Below are positions 49,776-62,545 of a DNA stretch of 64,000 nucleotides, piece after piece; within the stretch, counting starts at the first letter, position 1; every line of letters starts with the position of its first letter. Under the pieces are notes generated by a model that was not told the origin of the DNA, searched no databases, and was given only the letters and a program-made list of their open reading frames with translations. The stretch is taken from positions 33,831,117 through 33,895,116 of the forward strand of contig CM054179.1 in the NCBI GenBank assembly GCA_028829895.1, written 5' to 3'. This stretch comes from Sinotaia quadrata (Eukaryota; Mollusca; Gastropoda; Architaenioglossa; Viviparidae). Made by a program: the position numbers and the translations under genes.

Positions 49776-51469
49776 CGAGCAAAAATCCTCCAAAACATAA
49801 CTGAACTTTTAATAGCTTTATTCAGTTGAAAAAGAAATTAAATTTGTTTAATTGGTTCTGTATAAATATGTATTAATCCACTGAAAAATCTGCCATCAAA
49901 GCTAATCCATTGATATATAATATGTTAACATTAAATGCAACATACAATACCCCCCCTCCGCGTAGTTGCCTAACACGTAGATGACGTGTTGTGAATAAAT
50001 ATATCATGTTTATTTGATTTTCTTTTAAATTACTGACTGAACTCATCACGCAGATGACATATTTAATAAATATTTCGTTTTTGCAGTCCAAATGGAACAT
50101 GACAGAAGATTTCAGTTTTATTATGTGTAATTTTGTCGCTCTATGGTATGACTGAGGAAGTTTTATTTGTTGACTTAAGAGCAATAACATTGACGTGTCA
50201 GTGCAGATAACATGGCTAATAGTTTTATACTTGCCCGAATGATCAATAGGTCATTTGTGTATGTAAAACACTGGGGTGTCTATAGGTGAGGACAGATGAC
50301 ATATTGGCGTATATTATATTTACACATATTTACTCGATTATCATCTGCCATACCCGTAATACCCGAGTAAAAAAAGAAAAGAACTTTTAATAGATTTTGT
50401 TATTTCAAAAATAAATAAGACTTGTTTAATTAGTTCTGAATGAATATGTATGTACACACCGAAGAACACATGGCAGACAATGAGTAAGATGTATTTATGA
50501 AAGCCAAAGTGCAAAATGTCCTTTCCAACACCCCTCTCCTTCACCTCCATAAACATGTTGTTCTCTGCCCAGAGCTCTTTGTCATTGTGAAATCACTCAG
50601 GTTATATGGTGAAATGTCCTATATGAAAAGTGAATGTGTAAAATATCCGGAATCGCCTGCTTTTTACGCTGAACATCGCAGAGTGGATACCACTTCACGA
50701 AAGTTGAGTTGTCTTTCTTCAGCGAAAAATAAGTTGTTTTTTTTTCGTTTTATTTGTGGAATGGTGTGGGGGAAGCTGGAACTAGAATCCCAGTTCAGGC
50801 TTCCGAGCAAAAGTCTGCAAAGCTTCCTGTCATCAAGATATATGATATGTTGGGTTTAAAATGAGAATTTCATAGGTTTTACAGCAGACAGACATTCAAT
50901 TTTATTTATATATAATATCTTTATGAAAATAACATTTAAATGTACAAAGCTGATTATCGCAGTTTTTGCAGTAAGTTATCGAAATCATTAACGATAATTC
51001 TTTCATATTTTGTTACAGGTTATCAAAATAACTTCAAATAAATCATATTTTCATACTTTGTTATAGGTTATCCAAATCACTAAAATTAATACAATACTTT
51101 TATATTTCCCTATAGGTTACTGAAATCACTGAAAATATTGTTTTGATATTTTGTTAACGACATACCAGAATGGCGCATTAGCCAATGGATTTGTTAAAGT
51201 GTATTCTCTTTTAACTATATATACAACTGTTATATGCTAGTGCTTTGTTGTGTTATGCAAATATGTTTGATTTAGTGTTCATGAGTGCATGCGTGTGAGA
51301 GTGTGTTGTATGTATCTATTTAAGAAGCTGTATACTACATGAATTATACATAAACATGGCAGAATAACCTTTCCATGTATTTGAGTGAATCAGTTATTTT
51401 GACACGTAATATCTTAATGATACATTGGTAAATATATTATTTAATACTTGTATAGATAATATATATATA
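49776..51469. other. Unassigned AT-rich stretch
   Basis: A 120-codon plus frame at 50497-50859 is the longest non-repetitive plus-strand frame in this part, but it shows no motif, signal or splice context. Related openings beginning ACTTTTAATAG near 49800 and 50385 suggest an old ~580-bp duplication. Confidence 0.35.
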
Positions 51470-53742
51470 TGTGTCATGGGCATGAGAAAATATCATTAAA
51501 TTTTTTTCTCTCTCTCTAAGTGGCCCCATACTCTAAACTTTGCTGTTTCGTTAAATTAAAACAGGGACAGGGGCGAAAATGACCATTTTGTCAACAACAT
51601 GAAACCTAAGTGTAAGTGTAGGGACTCTAGCTGAGGAAAATAGGTTTCATGCTGGGGAATGGAAAAAGTATAATTAACTTGAGGGAGAACACTGGCTGAC
51701 CCTCTGTGGTCAGGATGCCACACCCATAAATCTATCATGTCAGTGTACAGCACAGATAGGCCAGAGACAATTTTATCTGTGAGAAGGCAGGCTCTTGAGT
51801 TTTGGAAATGTAAACAATTTTTAAGAATCATCACTATAAAATGTTTGGTAGTTGATATTGTATTTTGAAATTATTTGTTGAAATTGAGATTATTGGAAAG
51901 TTAAGATTTACATTACTACCGTTAAATGTGTTAGTTTGTGTGTACAACCATTTCTTGCTGTGATTAAGGTATGGCTTGCCAGGTGACAGTGGGTTGCCAT
52001 AGTAACTGTAGTTTTAAAATAAAATTAGGACTGTTGCTCTGAGATGTAGTTCAGCGTGCTCTGAGAGTTAGCTAGGTAGGGCAAATGGATACATAAATCA
52101 GAGGTGCCAACTTGGAACTCCATACTTGGCACTAATCAGACGGTCAGAATGGTCAGAATATTGTCAGCACGTACAGTGCAGTGCTGGTTGTACGGTGCGG
52201 TGCTGGATAGGGGTACTGTGTGTGCTAGAGGGGGTGTGTTCCAATCAGCTCAGTGAAAATGATGTACAAGAACTTTGTGTATAAAAAGGGGATATGGAGA
52301 CAGTAACGAACGAGAAACATTGAGAATGTAGCAGCGTTTGTTAGAGGGTGGGGGCCCTCACAGAGTTTCTCCCTGCTTTTTGTTCTACGAAGCTGGGAGG
52401 CAATCAGCTGGAGAGTTCTTGGACACTGCAACAGAGTGCCAGATGTCTACCCAGGCTATATTTGAAGGCGTGCCGTGTCAAGGCCATTAACAGTTTAAGA
52501 TGAACCAGTCATGCAGGACAGTCATCTCTGGGTTTTTCAAAGACTCTGTGCAAAGACCACGGGCGATCGATTATTTCCCAATAGAAGTGATTAATTGGCA
52601 GTATAATGTCACAGCGCACGGGATATGTTGTAGAGTGGTGTATTACAGAGAGGTAGTATTATTGCTGGATGCAGACGTGATGATGTATGGCATGTTGCAC
52701 AGAAAACGGCAGGGTTCGCCATTAGTTACGTAACGTGAAGAGAAGAGATGATAGACATAAGAGAAGATGAGAAACGTAAGAGAAGAGGAGAAACGAAGAC
52801 AAGAGAAGAGGAGAGATGCAATGAAATGAGGAGAGACGTTGGTGAGAAGAGGGGAGAAGAGAGAACATAACAAGAATTGAAAAATAGGCCTAATGAAGAG
52901 CGCAGTGAGAGTGTGAAATTGTAGCAGCCGTTGTAGCAGCCAGGACAGCCGTTGGAGCGAACCTGGACGTCGACGGTGTTTTTGTGTATCATCAAAACCC
53001 CCCAGCACAAGGAGAGAGTGACAATACCTATGTGAGTAAAGGAAAATTCTAACTAGTGTAGAAATCTCAGAGCACAAAAACTAAAACTTAAAACTAAAGC
53101 TTAGGAATCTTAACTAAGCATTAAACCTAAAATTAAAAATAAAAAGTTTAAATCATCGTTTATAAGTAAAGGATGGCTTTAAGATTAATATAAGAAAATA
53201 TTGATGGAACTGATTGAAGAGGACTTGCAGGTCAAATGACATTGTTTATTGTTGAACTATTGAATTTTGATATAAGAGCAGTGGATCCAGAACTTTGAAA
53301 CAGTGATGGTTATTTCTATGTTAAATAATGCTTAACGTATTTAGAAATGGTACTGCATGAAAAATCTCGAAATTTGTATTTCTCTTATTTTATTTCATCA
53401 TTCATCATTCTTTTTTCTTTCTTTCTTTCTTCCCCCCTACCCATGGGTGTGAGTGTGGATGGCTGACAAACCAAGATGCGAGAGGAAACCCAGAGACCAA
53501 TAAATTTGAATTTGTACTGTCATTGAGGCTTTCTCCTTCTATGGTTTTGAAAGAGTGGTTGTTGTCGTTGTTATACATTGTGTCGTCTGTGCTGTCTACA
53601 CTTCACCCTTACCCGTATGCAATCACACATGCAAACATGTCGGCAATATGTAACCTACACACAGAATAAAAAATTCGAGCCAAACAACTATCCTGGTATT
53701 CTGTGTGTGGATTTGTAATAATATTTATGCAAGTCTTACGTG
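51470..53742 (+). mobile_element. Possible decayed LTR (LTR-C) with promoter-like box
   Basis: A TATAAAAAGG box at 52280-52289 lies in a GC-richer stretch. AATAAA occurs at about 53501. Near 53742 CTTACG is followed by TGGCGTCGACCAG, which resembles a Gypsy primer binding site at the inner edge of an LTR. The left edge is unknown; TGTGTCATGG near 51470 is one option. No second copy is present to confirm it, so this may be two unrelated elements. Confidence 0.28.
52280..52289 (+). promoter_or_regulatory. TATA-box-like site
   Basis: TATAAAAAGG in a locally GC-richer stretch. Candidate promoter of the possible LTR-C or of an unknown transcript. Confidence 0.35.
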
Positions 53743-53879
53743 GCGTCGACCAGCCACCACCCTCCTTTCGTCAGAGAGAAGGTGGGCCAGCTGCAATATA
53801 TATATAAGTGAATTGACTTCACTAATAAAGTAATATAACACAATATAAATGACAAGGTAACACATTTAAGTCCTGGTAT

Positions 53880-55640
53880 TTGAATGAATTTATTATCGCT
53901 ATTTAATAGTTGTGATAAGTTTACGAATGAACTATTAAAAATAATATATTTATAGTTGTGAAGCCAATGCCACTTAGTTAATGATTATAATTATTATTAT
54001 TAATCATTCATAATTAATTGCAAGTGATGAGAATCTTAATTTATGTTATTAATAATTCTCCAGCAGACACCACTCATCTCTCTCACTTGGCTGATATGCG
54101 GGCGCTATAAACGTTTCCTGTCTTCCATCTCATTAAGACAAACACTTCCTTCACAGAATATTCCATAGGTAGAAAACGTCTTACTAAAGGAGAAGACAAA
54201 TCCGTCTTTAATCTATATTTAGCGAGCCCCCATCCATCCACTTTCTTCTCCAACATAAGGTTATCAATATGCGTAAGAAGGTCCACAAATTTAACAATAA
54301 ATTTATTAAATCAACAATCAAATATACCTAAGACAAATACATTTGAAAATGATTAATTGACATTGATATTTCCACGAAGCCACTTATGAATAATTTTGAA
54401 TACAGAGTTTATATCCTAACATACAATTCAACAATTCAATGCAATTCACAGGGTAGATCTTATCAGAGAATAAAAATGGATTTATTAGAGATAAGCGACA
54501 ATAGCATTTACATAACCTGGTTTAGACAAAGCCGTTTGCAGTCTTTTCTTGTGCAACAATGTCACAAGTTTATAGTCAGCCGTCAACTCCATGTGTCTCT
54601 CTCCACACACATTGACAAACACTGTTGGGCTGTTATTCTCTTGTAGTCAAATCTGGACACCCTCTTTCGCCATGTCAGTTTCTTCAAGCAGAATAACAAT
54701 TACAACAACTCTAGTATTTCTTTATACCAGAAATTGCTCTTGTAGTCAGCATATCCTGCTGCTTTACATCAAATGGAGTGTAGTGTATCCTCCACACTTA
54801 TACACTGCTTCCTACATCTATCATGGTCGGTCATAATAGTTTACAATCAGAAAACAGGAGTTTCAAATCAAGCATATAGAAAATGAAAGGCTGCTCCACT
54901 TTGAAAAACACAATCAGGAAGTAACACTAAGTTTCCAGTCTATCTCTTTATAACTCTCTTCTTTCTAACATTCAAGTCTCAACTTACAATTTCCTGCAAC
55001 ATTATTTATTAGCCTGATACATGCACACAGCATAATAAATACAACATATAAAATCAATGGCAAGTGTTAGCATACTACACCCGAGCATCTTAAATCAAAC
55101 ATTTGTAGAAATAATAGTCTACGCATATAATACATGTCACGTAAAACACAAGTATAATATATCAATAGCAAAACGGTATGAAATATTTCTAAGTCCATTC
55201 TCTCTCAATCAGTTAACTCTCCATCAAGTTAACGGCCACCAAAAGCGGACTTCTTTCCACTTCAAATTCAAGTGATTAGACAGTAGAACTTTCAAATCTC
55301 AACCCATTGGCTGATCTCGTTATCATAAATCATAACTATTGGATAATAAATACTACTCATCCAATTTCTAGCATATTCTCAACTCAGACACTTTCAAAAA
55401 TACCGTCATAAGTTATGCCCAAGATCAGGTTACTGTGACAATTTAACAATTTATATAACAATTAAATTTGAAAATAGGGATAGGTAAACCTACTCCGCCA
55501 CAATAGTATATCTACAAATAAATTACTAGATTCATTATAGTTATTTTACAAATGAATTATTAGTCACGTTATAGTTAAGAAATAATTAAGAATAAATTAT
55601 TAAACTCATTATATTTATATGTGGGACGGATTCTCAGTGA
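53880..55640. repeat. Old AT-rich ~38-bp array interrupted by LTR-A copy 5
   Basis: Loose units of AATGAATTATTAGTCACGTT type lie at 53880-53956 and 55503-55640, on either side of the solo LTR. Confidence 0.45.
53957..55502 (-). mobile_element. LTR-A family, copy 5: intact solo LTR
   Basis: On the minus strand it starts TGTGGCGGAG and ends GGCATTGGCTTCACA, 1546 bp. Both sides carry a perfect 5-bp duplication (ATAGT at 53952-53956 and 55503-55507 on the plus strand). It defines the family ends and shows the repeat moves as an LTR retrotransposon, with the internal part lost by LTR-LTR recombination. A TATA-like stretch and AATAAA (near 54290-54310 as TTTATT on the plus strand) sit as in the other copies. 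Short frames inside (54083-54286, 55057-55275) match decayed frames in other copies and are not genes. Confidence 0.9.
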
Positions 55641-55723
55641 AATACACTTTAATATATTTTATTAAGCTTAATATGGAAATCACTAAGTGAAAGAATTATT
55701 TAACATGTTATAATGTAGAGTAA

Positions 55724-55725
<2 letters not shown>

Positions 55726-55788
<63 letters not shown>
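55726..55788. repeat. (GA)n microsatellite
   Basis: About 31 GA units. Confidence 0.97.
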
Positions 55789-55793
<5 letters not shown>

Positions 55794-55805
55794 GGGAGGA
55801 GGAAT

Positions 55806-55992
55806 GAAGGTCTTTTCAATCAGATTTAAAGAATGTAAAATCTATCAAATTGGAGGTCTTTTCAATACGATTTAAAGATTGTAAAATCTATCAAATTGGA
55901 GGTCTTTTCAATAAGATTTAAAGAATGTAAAATCTATCAAATTGGAGGTCTTTTCAATAAGATTTAAAGAATGTAAAATCTTTCAATTTGGA
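55806..55992. repeat. 47-bp tandem array, 4 copies
   Basis: Unit GGTCTTTTCAATAAGATTTA plus AAGAATGTAAAATCTATCAA plus ATTGGA. Confidence 0.93.
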
Positions 55993-56149
55993 GACAAACA
56001 TATTTTTGTAACTACGTCTCTTCTCATATATCCGGTAGCAGGCCAAATGTTAAGGAAACAAAAATAAAGAAAAAGTAAATATACGGGAACATAATCGGAA
56101 GCAAGCAAAAGAAGTAAAGTTACAAAATCTTTCCACTCCTGATTAATTT

Positions 56150-56695
56150 TCCGAAGCTAGCGACTATCCTGTATATAGCAGTGTTTCCTTACATTTCAGC
56201 GATCTGTCTTGTACACAGTGACTGTTTTTTTTACATCTAGAGGACTGCCTTGCACACAGAAATGTTTCTTTACAGCTAGCGGTCTGCCTTGTATAGAGTA
56301 ATGTTTCTTTACATCTAGCAGCCGGTCTAGTATATATTAATGTTTTTTTTTAACCTATAGTCTTGTATACAGTGATGTTTCTCTACGTCTAGCGGTCCAT
56401 ATTGTATATAGTAATGCTTCTTTGCAGCTAGAGGACTGTCTCGTATACAGTAATACTGTATTCTAGAGGACTAACTTGTATACATTAATGATTCTTTACA
56501 TTTAGAGGACTAACGTATACATTAATGCTTCTTTACATCTAGAGGACTAACGAATACATTAATGATTCTTTACATATAGAGGACTAACTTGTATACATTA
56601 ATGCTTCTTTACATCTAGAGGACTAACGAATACATTAATGATTCTTTACATATAGAGGACTAACTTGTATACATTAATGCTTCTTTACATCTAAA
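56150..56695. repeat. ~39-bp array (TACATCTAGAGGACT type)
   Basis: About 13 units of TTCTTTACATCTAGAGGACT with CTTGTATACATTAATG, degenerate on the left and nearly identical on the right, where a two-unit period appears. Confidence 0.88.
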
Positions 56696-56854
56696 GTGTG
56701 GCGTATTGTTACATGTTAGTGCAGGAAGAGAGAAAGACAAGAAAAGTGTAGTGTTGGTTAATTCCTCCCTTGTCTGTTTACTGGAGACTAACCCCGTCTT
56801 TCAGCCACACGTGCACAAAATAATGAACAGACGCATAGACGTACAACGAAGATA

Positions 56855-57045
56855 ACGCGTCACAAACCGTCTAGTCTTAGGATAAACACGTAATAATTAT
56901 TATATAACTCTAAGCCCCCAGACCGTTTAGTCTTAGGGTAAACACGTAATAATTATTAATCTAGCTCTAATCCCTCAAACTCACGCCTAGTCTTAGGGTA
57001 AACACATAATAATTATTATCTAGCTCTAAGCCCTCAAACTCACGA
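56855..57045. repeat. ~64-bp tandem repeat, 3 copies
   Basis: CTAGTCTTAGGGTAAACACGTAATAATTATTA recurs at about 56871, 56928 and 56987, in part; followed by CTCTAAGCCC or a variant. Confidence 0.88.
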
Positions 57046-58309
57046 GGTGAATGCAGTACCAATAACTAATACACACATGACATAATGGGATGATATATGG
57101 AGAGTCAAGAATTAAAATTTTAATAAAGGAATACAATTAAGTGAAATGGAAAACAATGATGTAGATATTCACATGGATTAAGATAGAATGTTCTATAATG
57201 TCACCACAATTAGTGAGGGATTTAGTGCACGTTATATGTCAATGTAATGCAGTACAACATAAAGCAATGCAATGTCTTGTAATGCAATGCCTTTCGAGAG
57301 TTTCTCACTCAGTTTATCTGGATCAGATGAGAATCAGTCCATCAGCTTGAAAGCAGCAATGGTGATTTAGTACCCTGGTTCCTGTGAATGAATGTGTGGT
57401 TTGATGATTCAACATGGACCAATGACATATGTAGATGTAGCGGTTGAGATAAACAACCTTTCTTCCACTTGAGTCAACAACTCATCAAGGAAGTAGTTTC
57501 TTGAGCAATCTTGATCTTGAACTGGTCAGACCACAACAAAATGCCAGGCTGGAGATAAATAATAATGTTTCTCCTTTTATGCAGTGCTTATAATTGTACA
57601 AATAGACATTGTCATTTGTGCTGATTCAAACAGTTAGGAGATATGAGAAAAAGCTTGCTCAAACCTTAATTTCTTTTTATTAATACAAATGATATATAAC
57701 CAATAGCATATATAAACAAGCTGTGGAACAAATGAAGATTAGTTTTAATAATAATAGGCTTGAGAAATCATGGTACTAACCTCTGCTGACAATAGATCAC
57801 TGAATTATAAAATCCAGGAAATCAGACGAACACGTCTACAGACTTATAATTACTTTGTATTGAAAAATTACTATTGGATGTAACTTCTCTCTCTATAGGA
57901 GATGCTCAGTGTGGGTTTGAAAGGCAATCTAAAGTGGATCTCTCTAGCACGCCTATTTATGTATCCTAACAGCTGTTGATCATATTTTAATTAACTTTGG
58001 TTGACACTTCTTTGCATCCATTCTAAGCATACACTGGCCAAGAGACAGTCCTCTCACTGATGCGAAGTTTTTGGGTAAATTTGTAGGGCCTAGAGCACGT
58101 GACACGCTCGATAGGAATTACATAACTAGCTCGAAGGTAAGTCTAATTAAAGTGTCAGGGCTTCAAGTTAGAAAACTGTTTATAAAGATTTAAAATAACA
58201 AAGTCAAAACTGTTATTATTGTTTTAATTGTAATTATTATATTTAATATATTATTATGGGTAAAAATAATTTTATCTTTTAATAGCATGAGAAGGTGGAT
58301 GGATACACC
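57046..58309. other. Unassigned stretch between two related arrays
   Basis: No gene is supported. It separates two arrays of the same 39-bp monomer. Short AATGCAATG-like words repeat near 57240-57290. Confidence 0.45.
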
Positions 58310-58850
58310 ACATAGAGGACAGTCTTGTATACAGTAATTTCTTTACATCTAGAGGACTGGCTTGTAGACAGTAATGCTTTTTTTAATTCATCTAGAGCAC
58401 TCTCTTGTATACAGTAATATTTCTTTACATCTAGAGCACTCTCTTGTATACAGTAATATTTCTTTACATCTAGAGCATTCTCTTGTATACAGTAATATTT
58501 CTAGAGCACTCTCTTGCATACAGTAATATTTCTTTACATCTAGAGCACTCTCTTGCATACAGTAATATTTCTTTACATCTATAGCACTCTCTTGTATACA
58601 GTAATATTTCTTTACATCTAGAGCACTCTCTAGTAAACAGTAATATTTCTTTACATCTAGAGCACTCTCTAGTATACAGTAATATTTCTTTACACCTAGA
58701 GCACTCTCTAGTATACAGCAACATTTCTTTACATCTAGAGCACTCTCTAGTATACAGCAATATTTCTTTACATCTAAAGCACTCTCTAGTATACAGCAAT
58801 ATTTCTTTACATCTAGAGTACTGATTTGTTTAATGCTTCTTGACATACAG
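58310..58850. repeat. 39-bp array (TACATCTAGAGCACT type)
   Basis: About 13 units of TTCTTTACATCTAGAGCACT plus CTCTTGTATACAGTAATAT. Same monomer family as 56150-56695. Because 39 is divisible by three, two minus-strand frames stay open (169 and 109 codons); both are artefacts. Confidence 0.93.
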
Positions 58851-58860
58851 AGGATTGTCT

Positions 58861-58930
58861 CATTGTTTTTATGGTGTAGTATGATTGTGGTAAACACATA
58901 ACCACAATCATACTACACATAAGAACAATG
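58861..58930. other. 70-nt near-perfect hairpin
   Basis: Left arm 58861-58891 and right arm 58901-58930 pair along 30 bp with one wobble-compatible mismatch and one bulged base, around a 9-base loop (AAACACATA). The size is that of a microRNA precursor, but an inverted duplication at the array edge would look the same. Confidence 0.6.
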
Positions 58931-59404
58931 ACAGTGCACATAAAACAACAAACACACTGTACAGTGAATAGCAATCACACTACAACATAACGCCCAAACA
59001 TAGATTACTAAGAGCATACTGTACACGTAATGATCAACACTCTGTACGTTTAATGACAAAAGCACTGTTCACATAATGACAAGTCCCATGTACATTTAGT
59101 GAATAGCAAAACTGTCACAATGTACAAATGGCTGGTGCGTGTTTCATCAGGACAGTTCATGCAAAACCACAGATATGGGCTGAAATTACGAGTTAGTTAA
59201 CTGTTTATCAAAGTTGTGAGATGTCATTAGTAAAATGCTGATCTCTAAAAGATGTCGTTTTGTCACAAAAAAAAAATTGTGAATTGCAGTCAAAATAGAA
59301 TTGAGTTTTCTGTTCCAATGAAGTATGGTGGAAAGTAAAGATAGATGTGAGAAAAGAAAAACATTTCTGACAACTTGTAGTCAGCAGGTGTGGGAGCACA
59401 CCTT
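58931..59404. repeat. Loose 21-bp type repeats, left outlier
   Basis: To about 59110, words like CACTGTACA, AATGACAA and CATAACG recur as in the 61.2-62.8 kb array, heavily diverged. The rest is unassigned. Confidence 0.45.
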
Positions 59405-59720
59405 TTATCTCGTGATGTATTTAATTTTTTTTATCTCGTGATGTATTGAATTTTTTTTAATCTCGTGATGTATTTAATTCCGTTAGTCTCGTATTGTATT
59501 GAAGTTCCTTTTGACTCGTGATGTACTGAAGTTCCTTTAGTCTCGTGATGTATTGAAGTTCCTTTACTCTCGTGATGTATTGAAGTTCCTTTTGACTCGG
59601 GATGTACTGAAGTTCCTTTAGTCTCGTGATGTATTGAAGTTCCTTTTGGTTCGTGATGTATTGAAGTTCCTTTTGGTTCGTGATTTCCTAAAGTTCCTTT
59701 AGTCTCGTGATGTATTGAAC
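59405..59720. repeat. ~27-bp minisatellite
   Basis: About 11 units of TCTCGTGATGTATTGAAGTT plus CCTTTTG. The 123-codon minus frame with repeated SIHHETKGT is an artefact. Confidence 0.93.
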
Positions 59721-60104
59721 CAGGCGTCAGTATGAAATGTGATGCCATTGTTGTTTGCAATAGTGATGTTTCATATTTCAGTTTATTTTTCTGGTATTCC
59801 AACTAATTGCTTATTGAAGATTGCAGGTTTTAAAGGTTTGAGTGATTTAGACTATGTAGGCAGTAGAATTTACTGTCATCAAATTATTGTATTGACAATA
59901 CTTATGCTCTGGAGTACGACTAAAGTTGACAGGTAAGGGAGGGTAGATAATATAAATTCTTTTTTCTGTCCGTTTACTTCTTGCCTTGTGCGGTTGATTC
60001 TTCTTATGGTATACAGATTTTATTTATTAAACCAATTCATTGATGTTATGGCATACTGCTGATGGAAAAGGCAAGTGGGTTTTATGACTGACTCTTAGGC
60101 TAAG
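59721..60104. other. Unassigned stretch
   Basis: No supported gene. Confidence 0.45.
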
Positions 60105-61015
60105 GCAATTATACTGACAGAAGACACTGATGTGAAGACACTGAGAGAATACACTGACGTGAAGACACTGACAGAAGACACTGACGTGAAGACACTAACA
60201 GAAGACACTGACAGAAGACATTGACGTGAAGACACTGACAGAAGACACTGACGTGAAGACATTGACGTGAAGACACTGACAGAAGACACTGACACTGACG
60301 TGAAGACACTGACAGAAGACACTGACACTGTCGTGAAGACACTGACAGAAGACACTGACGTGAAGACGCTGACGTGAAGACACTGACAGAAGACACTGAC
60401 GTGAAGACACTGACAAAAGACACTGACAGAAGACATTGACGTGAAGACACTGACAGAAGACACTGACGTGAAGACACTAAGACACTGACGTGAAGACACT
60501 GACAGAAGACATTGACGTGAAGACACTGACAGAAGACATTGACGTGAAGACACTGACGTGAAGACACTGACGTGAAGACACTGACAGAAGACACTGACGT
60601 GAAGACACTGACAGAAGACACTGACGTGAAGACACTGACAGAAGACACTAACAGAAGACACTGACGTGAAGACACTGACAGAAGACACTGACAGAAGACA
60701 TTGACGTGAAGACACTGACAGAAGACACTGACAGGAAGACACTGACAGAAGAAATTGACGTGAAGACACTGAGAGAAGACACTGACGTGAAGACACTAAC
60801 AGAAGACACTGACAGAAGACATTGACGTGAAGACACTGACAGAAGACACTAACAGAAGACAATGACAGAAGACATTGACGTGAAGACACTGACAGAAGAC
60901 ACTGACGTGAAGACACTGACAGAAGACACTGACAGAAGACATTGACGTGAAGACAATGACAGAAGACATTGACGTGAAGACACTGACAGAAGACATTGAC
61001 GTGAAGAAGGATAAG
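60105..61015. repeat. 12/15-bp compound minisatellite
   Basis: About 65 short units of two kinds, GAAGACACTGACA (with the next GA) and GTGAAGACACTGAC, mixed in irregular order over 900 bp. All units are multiples of three, so minus-strand frames up to 273 codons (SVSSRQCLL type) stay open; they are artefacts. Confidence 0.95.
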
Positions 61016-61239
61016 CCCTGGCAGACTGAATTTGGATAATGTCGGAATGTCGGACTATCAAGTAATCGAAGTCGACAGAGAAAAACCGAACACCTCTTGT
61101 TTCTAACGCAAGCATTTTGAAAAAAATAAACATGAAGAGATTAATAATGATAAGATAATAGACAAGAAAGCTGAAGTTAAAGAAATATATATGTGAGTGA
61201 GATTATCTGAAGTGGAAGGACACTAAACTAATGTTGACT

Positions 61240-62045
61240 AGTATGATCAACATGTACAGCAAGTTCAAAGTGCACATAACAGCAAACGAAAATTACACAT
61301 GGTGACAAACAATTTATACATAGCAAACAAAATTTACATCTAACAACAAACTCATCATACACATAACAACAAGCGCAATATACCAATAAATTACATCAAA
61401 CTATACTTTACGACTTGCTTATTTATAAATATAATGACATACACAAAGTACACAAAACAACACAAACAGTACACATCACGATAAGCATTGTGAACGTGTA
61501 ATGACAAACACATGTACATATAACAACATATACAGAGTATACATAAAAACAAACACAAAAGTACACAACTAACCTCATGGTACATATAATAAACACAATG
61601 CACACATAATGCCAAGCACACTGTACACATAACGAAAAGGAAGCTGTATACATGACACCAAACACACTGTACACATAACAACAAGCATACTGTAGACATA
61701 AGGACACCAAAATACCTGTTTACCTAGAGAGAATCACCCTGTACCCATAACGACAAATGGTCTGTATCCATTATGACAAGCGTACTGTGCACGTAACAAC
61801 AAGCACACTTTACATAATGATAAACGCCCTGTACCATAACGACAAATGCTCCGTATCCAAAATGACAAGCACTCTGTACCCATAACGACACATGTTCTGG
61901 GTCCAAACTGACAAACACCTTATACCCATAACGGAAAATGCCCCGTATCCATAATGACAAGCACCATACACCCATAGCGAAAAGTGCTACTTTTCCAAAA
62001 TGAAAAGCACCCAATATCCATAATGACAAGTGCTCTGTATCCATA
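61240..62045. repeat. Degenerate 21-bp monomer array
   Basis: Units of CACTGTACACATAACGACAAG type with strong divergence, becoming more regular to the right (CCATAATGACAAGCACCCTG). Confidence 0.75.
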
Positions 62046-62545
62046 ATGACAGGCACCCTGCACTATAACAAGTACTCTGTATCCATAACGACAGGCACCC
62101 TGCACTATAACAAATACTCTGTATCCATAATGACAGGCACCCTGCACTATAACAAGTACTCTGTATCCATAATGACAGGCACCCTGAACTATAACAAGTA
62201 CTCTGTATCCATAATGACAGGCACCCTGTACTATAACAAGTACTCTGTATCCATAATGACAGGCACCCTGTACTATAACAAGTACTCAGTATCCATAATG
62301 ACAGGCACCCTGTACTATAACAAGTACTCTGTATCCATAATGACAGGCACCCTATACTATAACAAGTACTCTGTATCCATAATGACAGGCACCCTGTACT
62401 ATAACAAGTACTCTGTATCCATAATGACAGGCACCCTGTACTATAACAAGTACTCTGTATCCATAATGACAGGCACCCTGTACTATAACAAGTACTCTGT
62501 ATCCATAATGACAGGCACCCTGTACTATAATAAATACTCTGTATC
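62046..62545. repeat. 42-bp array, 12 copies
   Basis: Unit CCTGCACTATAACAAGTACT plus CTGTATCCATAATGACAGGC plus AC. Each unit equals two diverged 21-bp monomers of the surrounding array. The open frames on both strands (197 and 280 codons) are artefacts of the 42-bp period. Confidence 0.95.

Noticed and set aside
50497..50859. 120-codon plus-strand frame
   Set aside because: Non-repetitive but without family resemblance or flanking gene signals; an opposite-strand frame is also open over part of it.
58388..58897. 169-codon cysteine-rich repeat protein (ALDVKKYYCI type)
   Set aside because: Looks like a Cys-repeat protein but is the 39-bp array read in frame; another frame gives an equally regular peptide.
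60095..60916. 273-codon minus-strand open frame of SVSSRQCLL repeats
   Set aside because: It lies wholly in a 12/15-bp minisatellite whose units are multiples of three; several frames stay open at once and no start context, signal or splice site exists.
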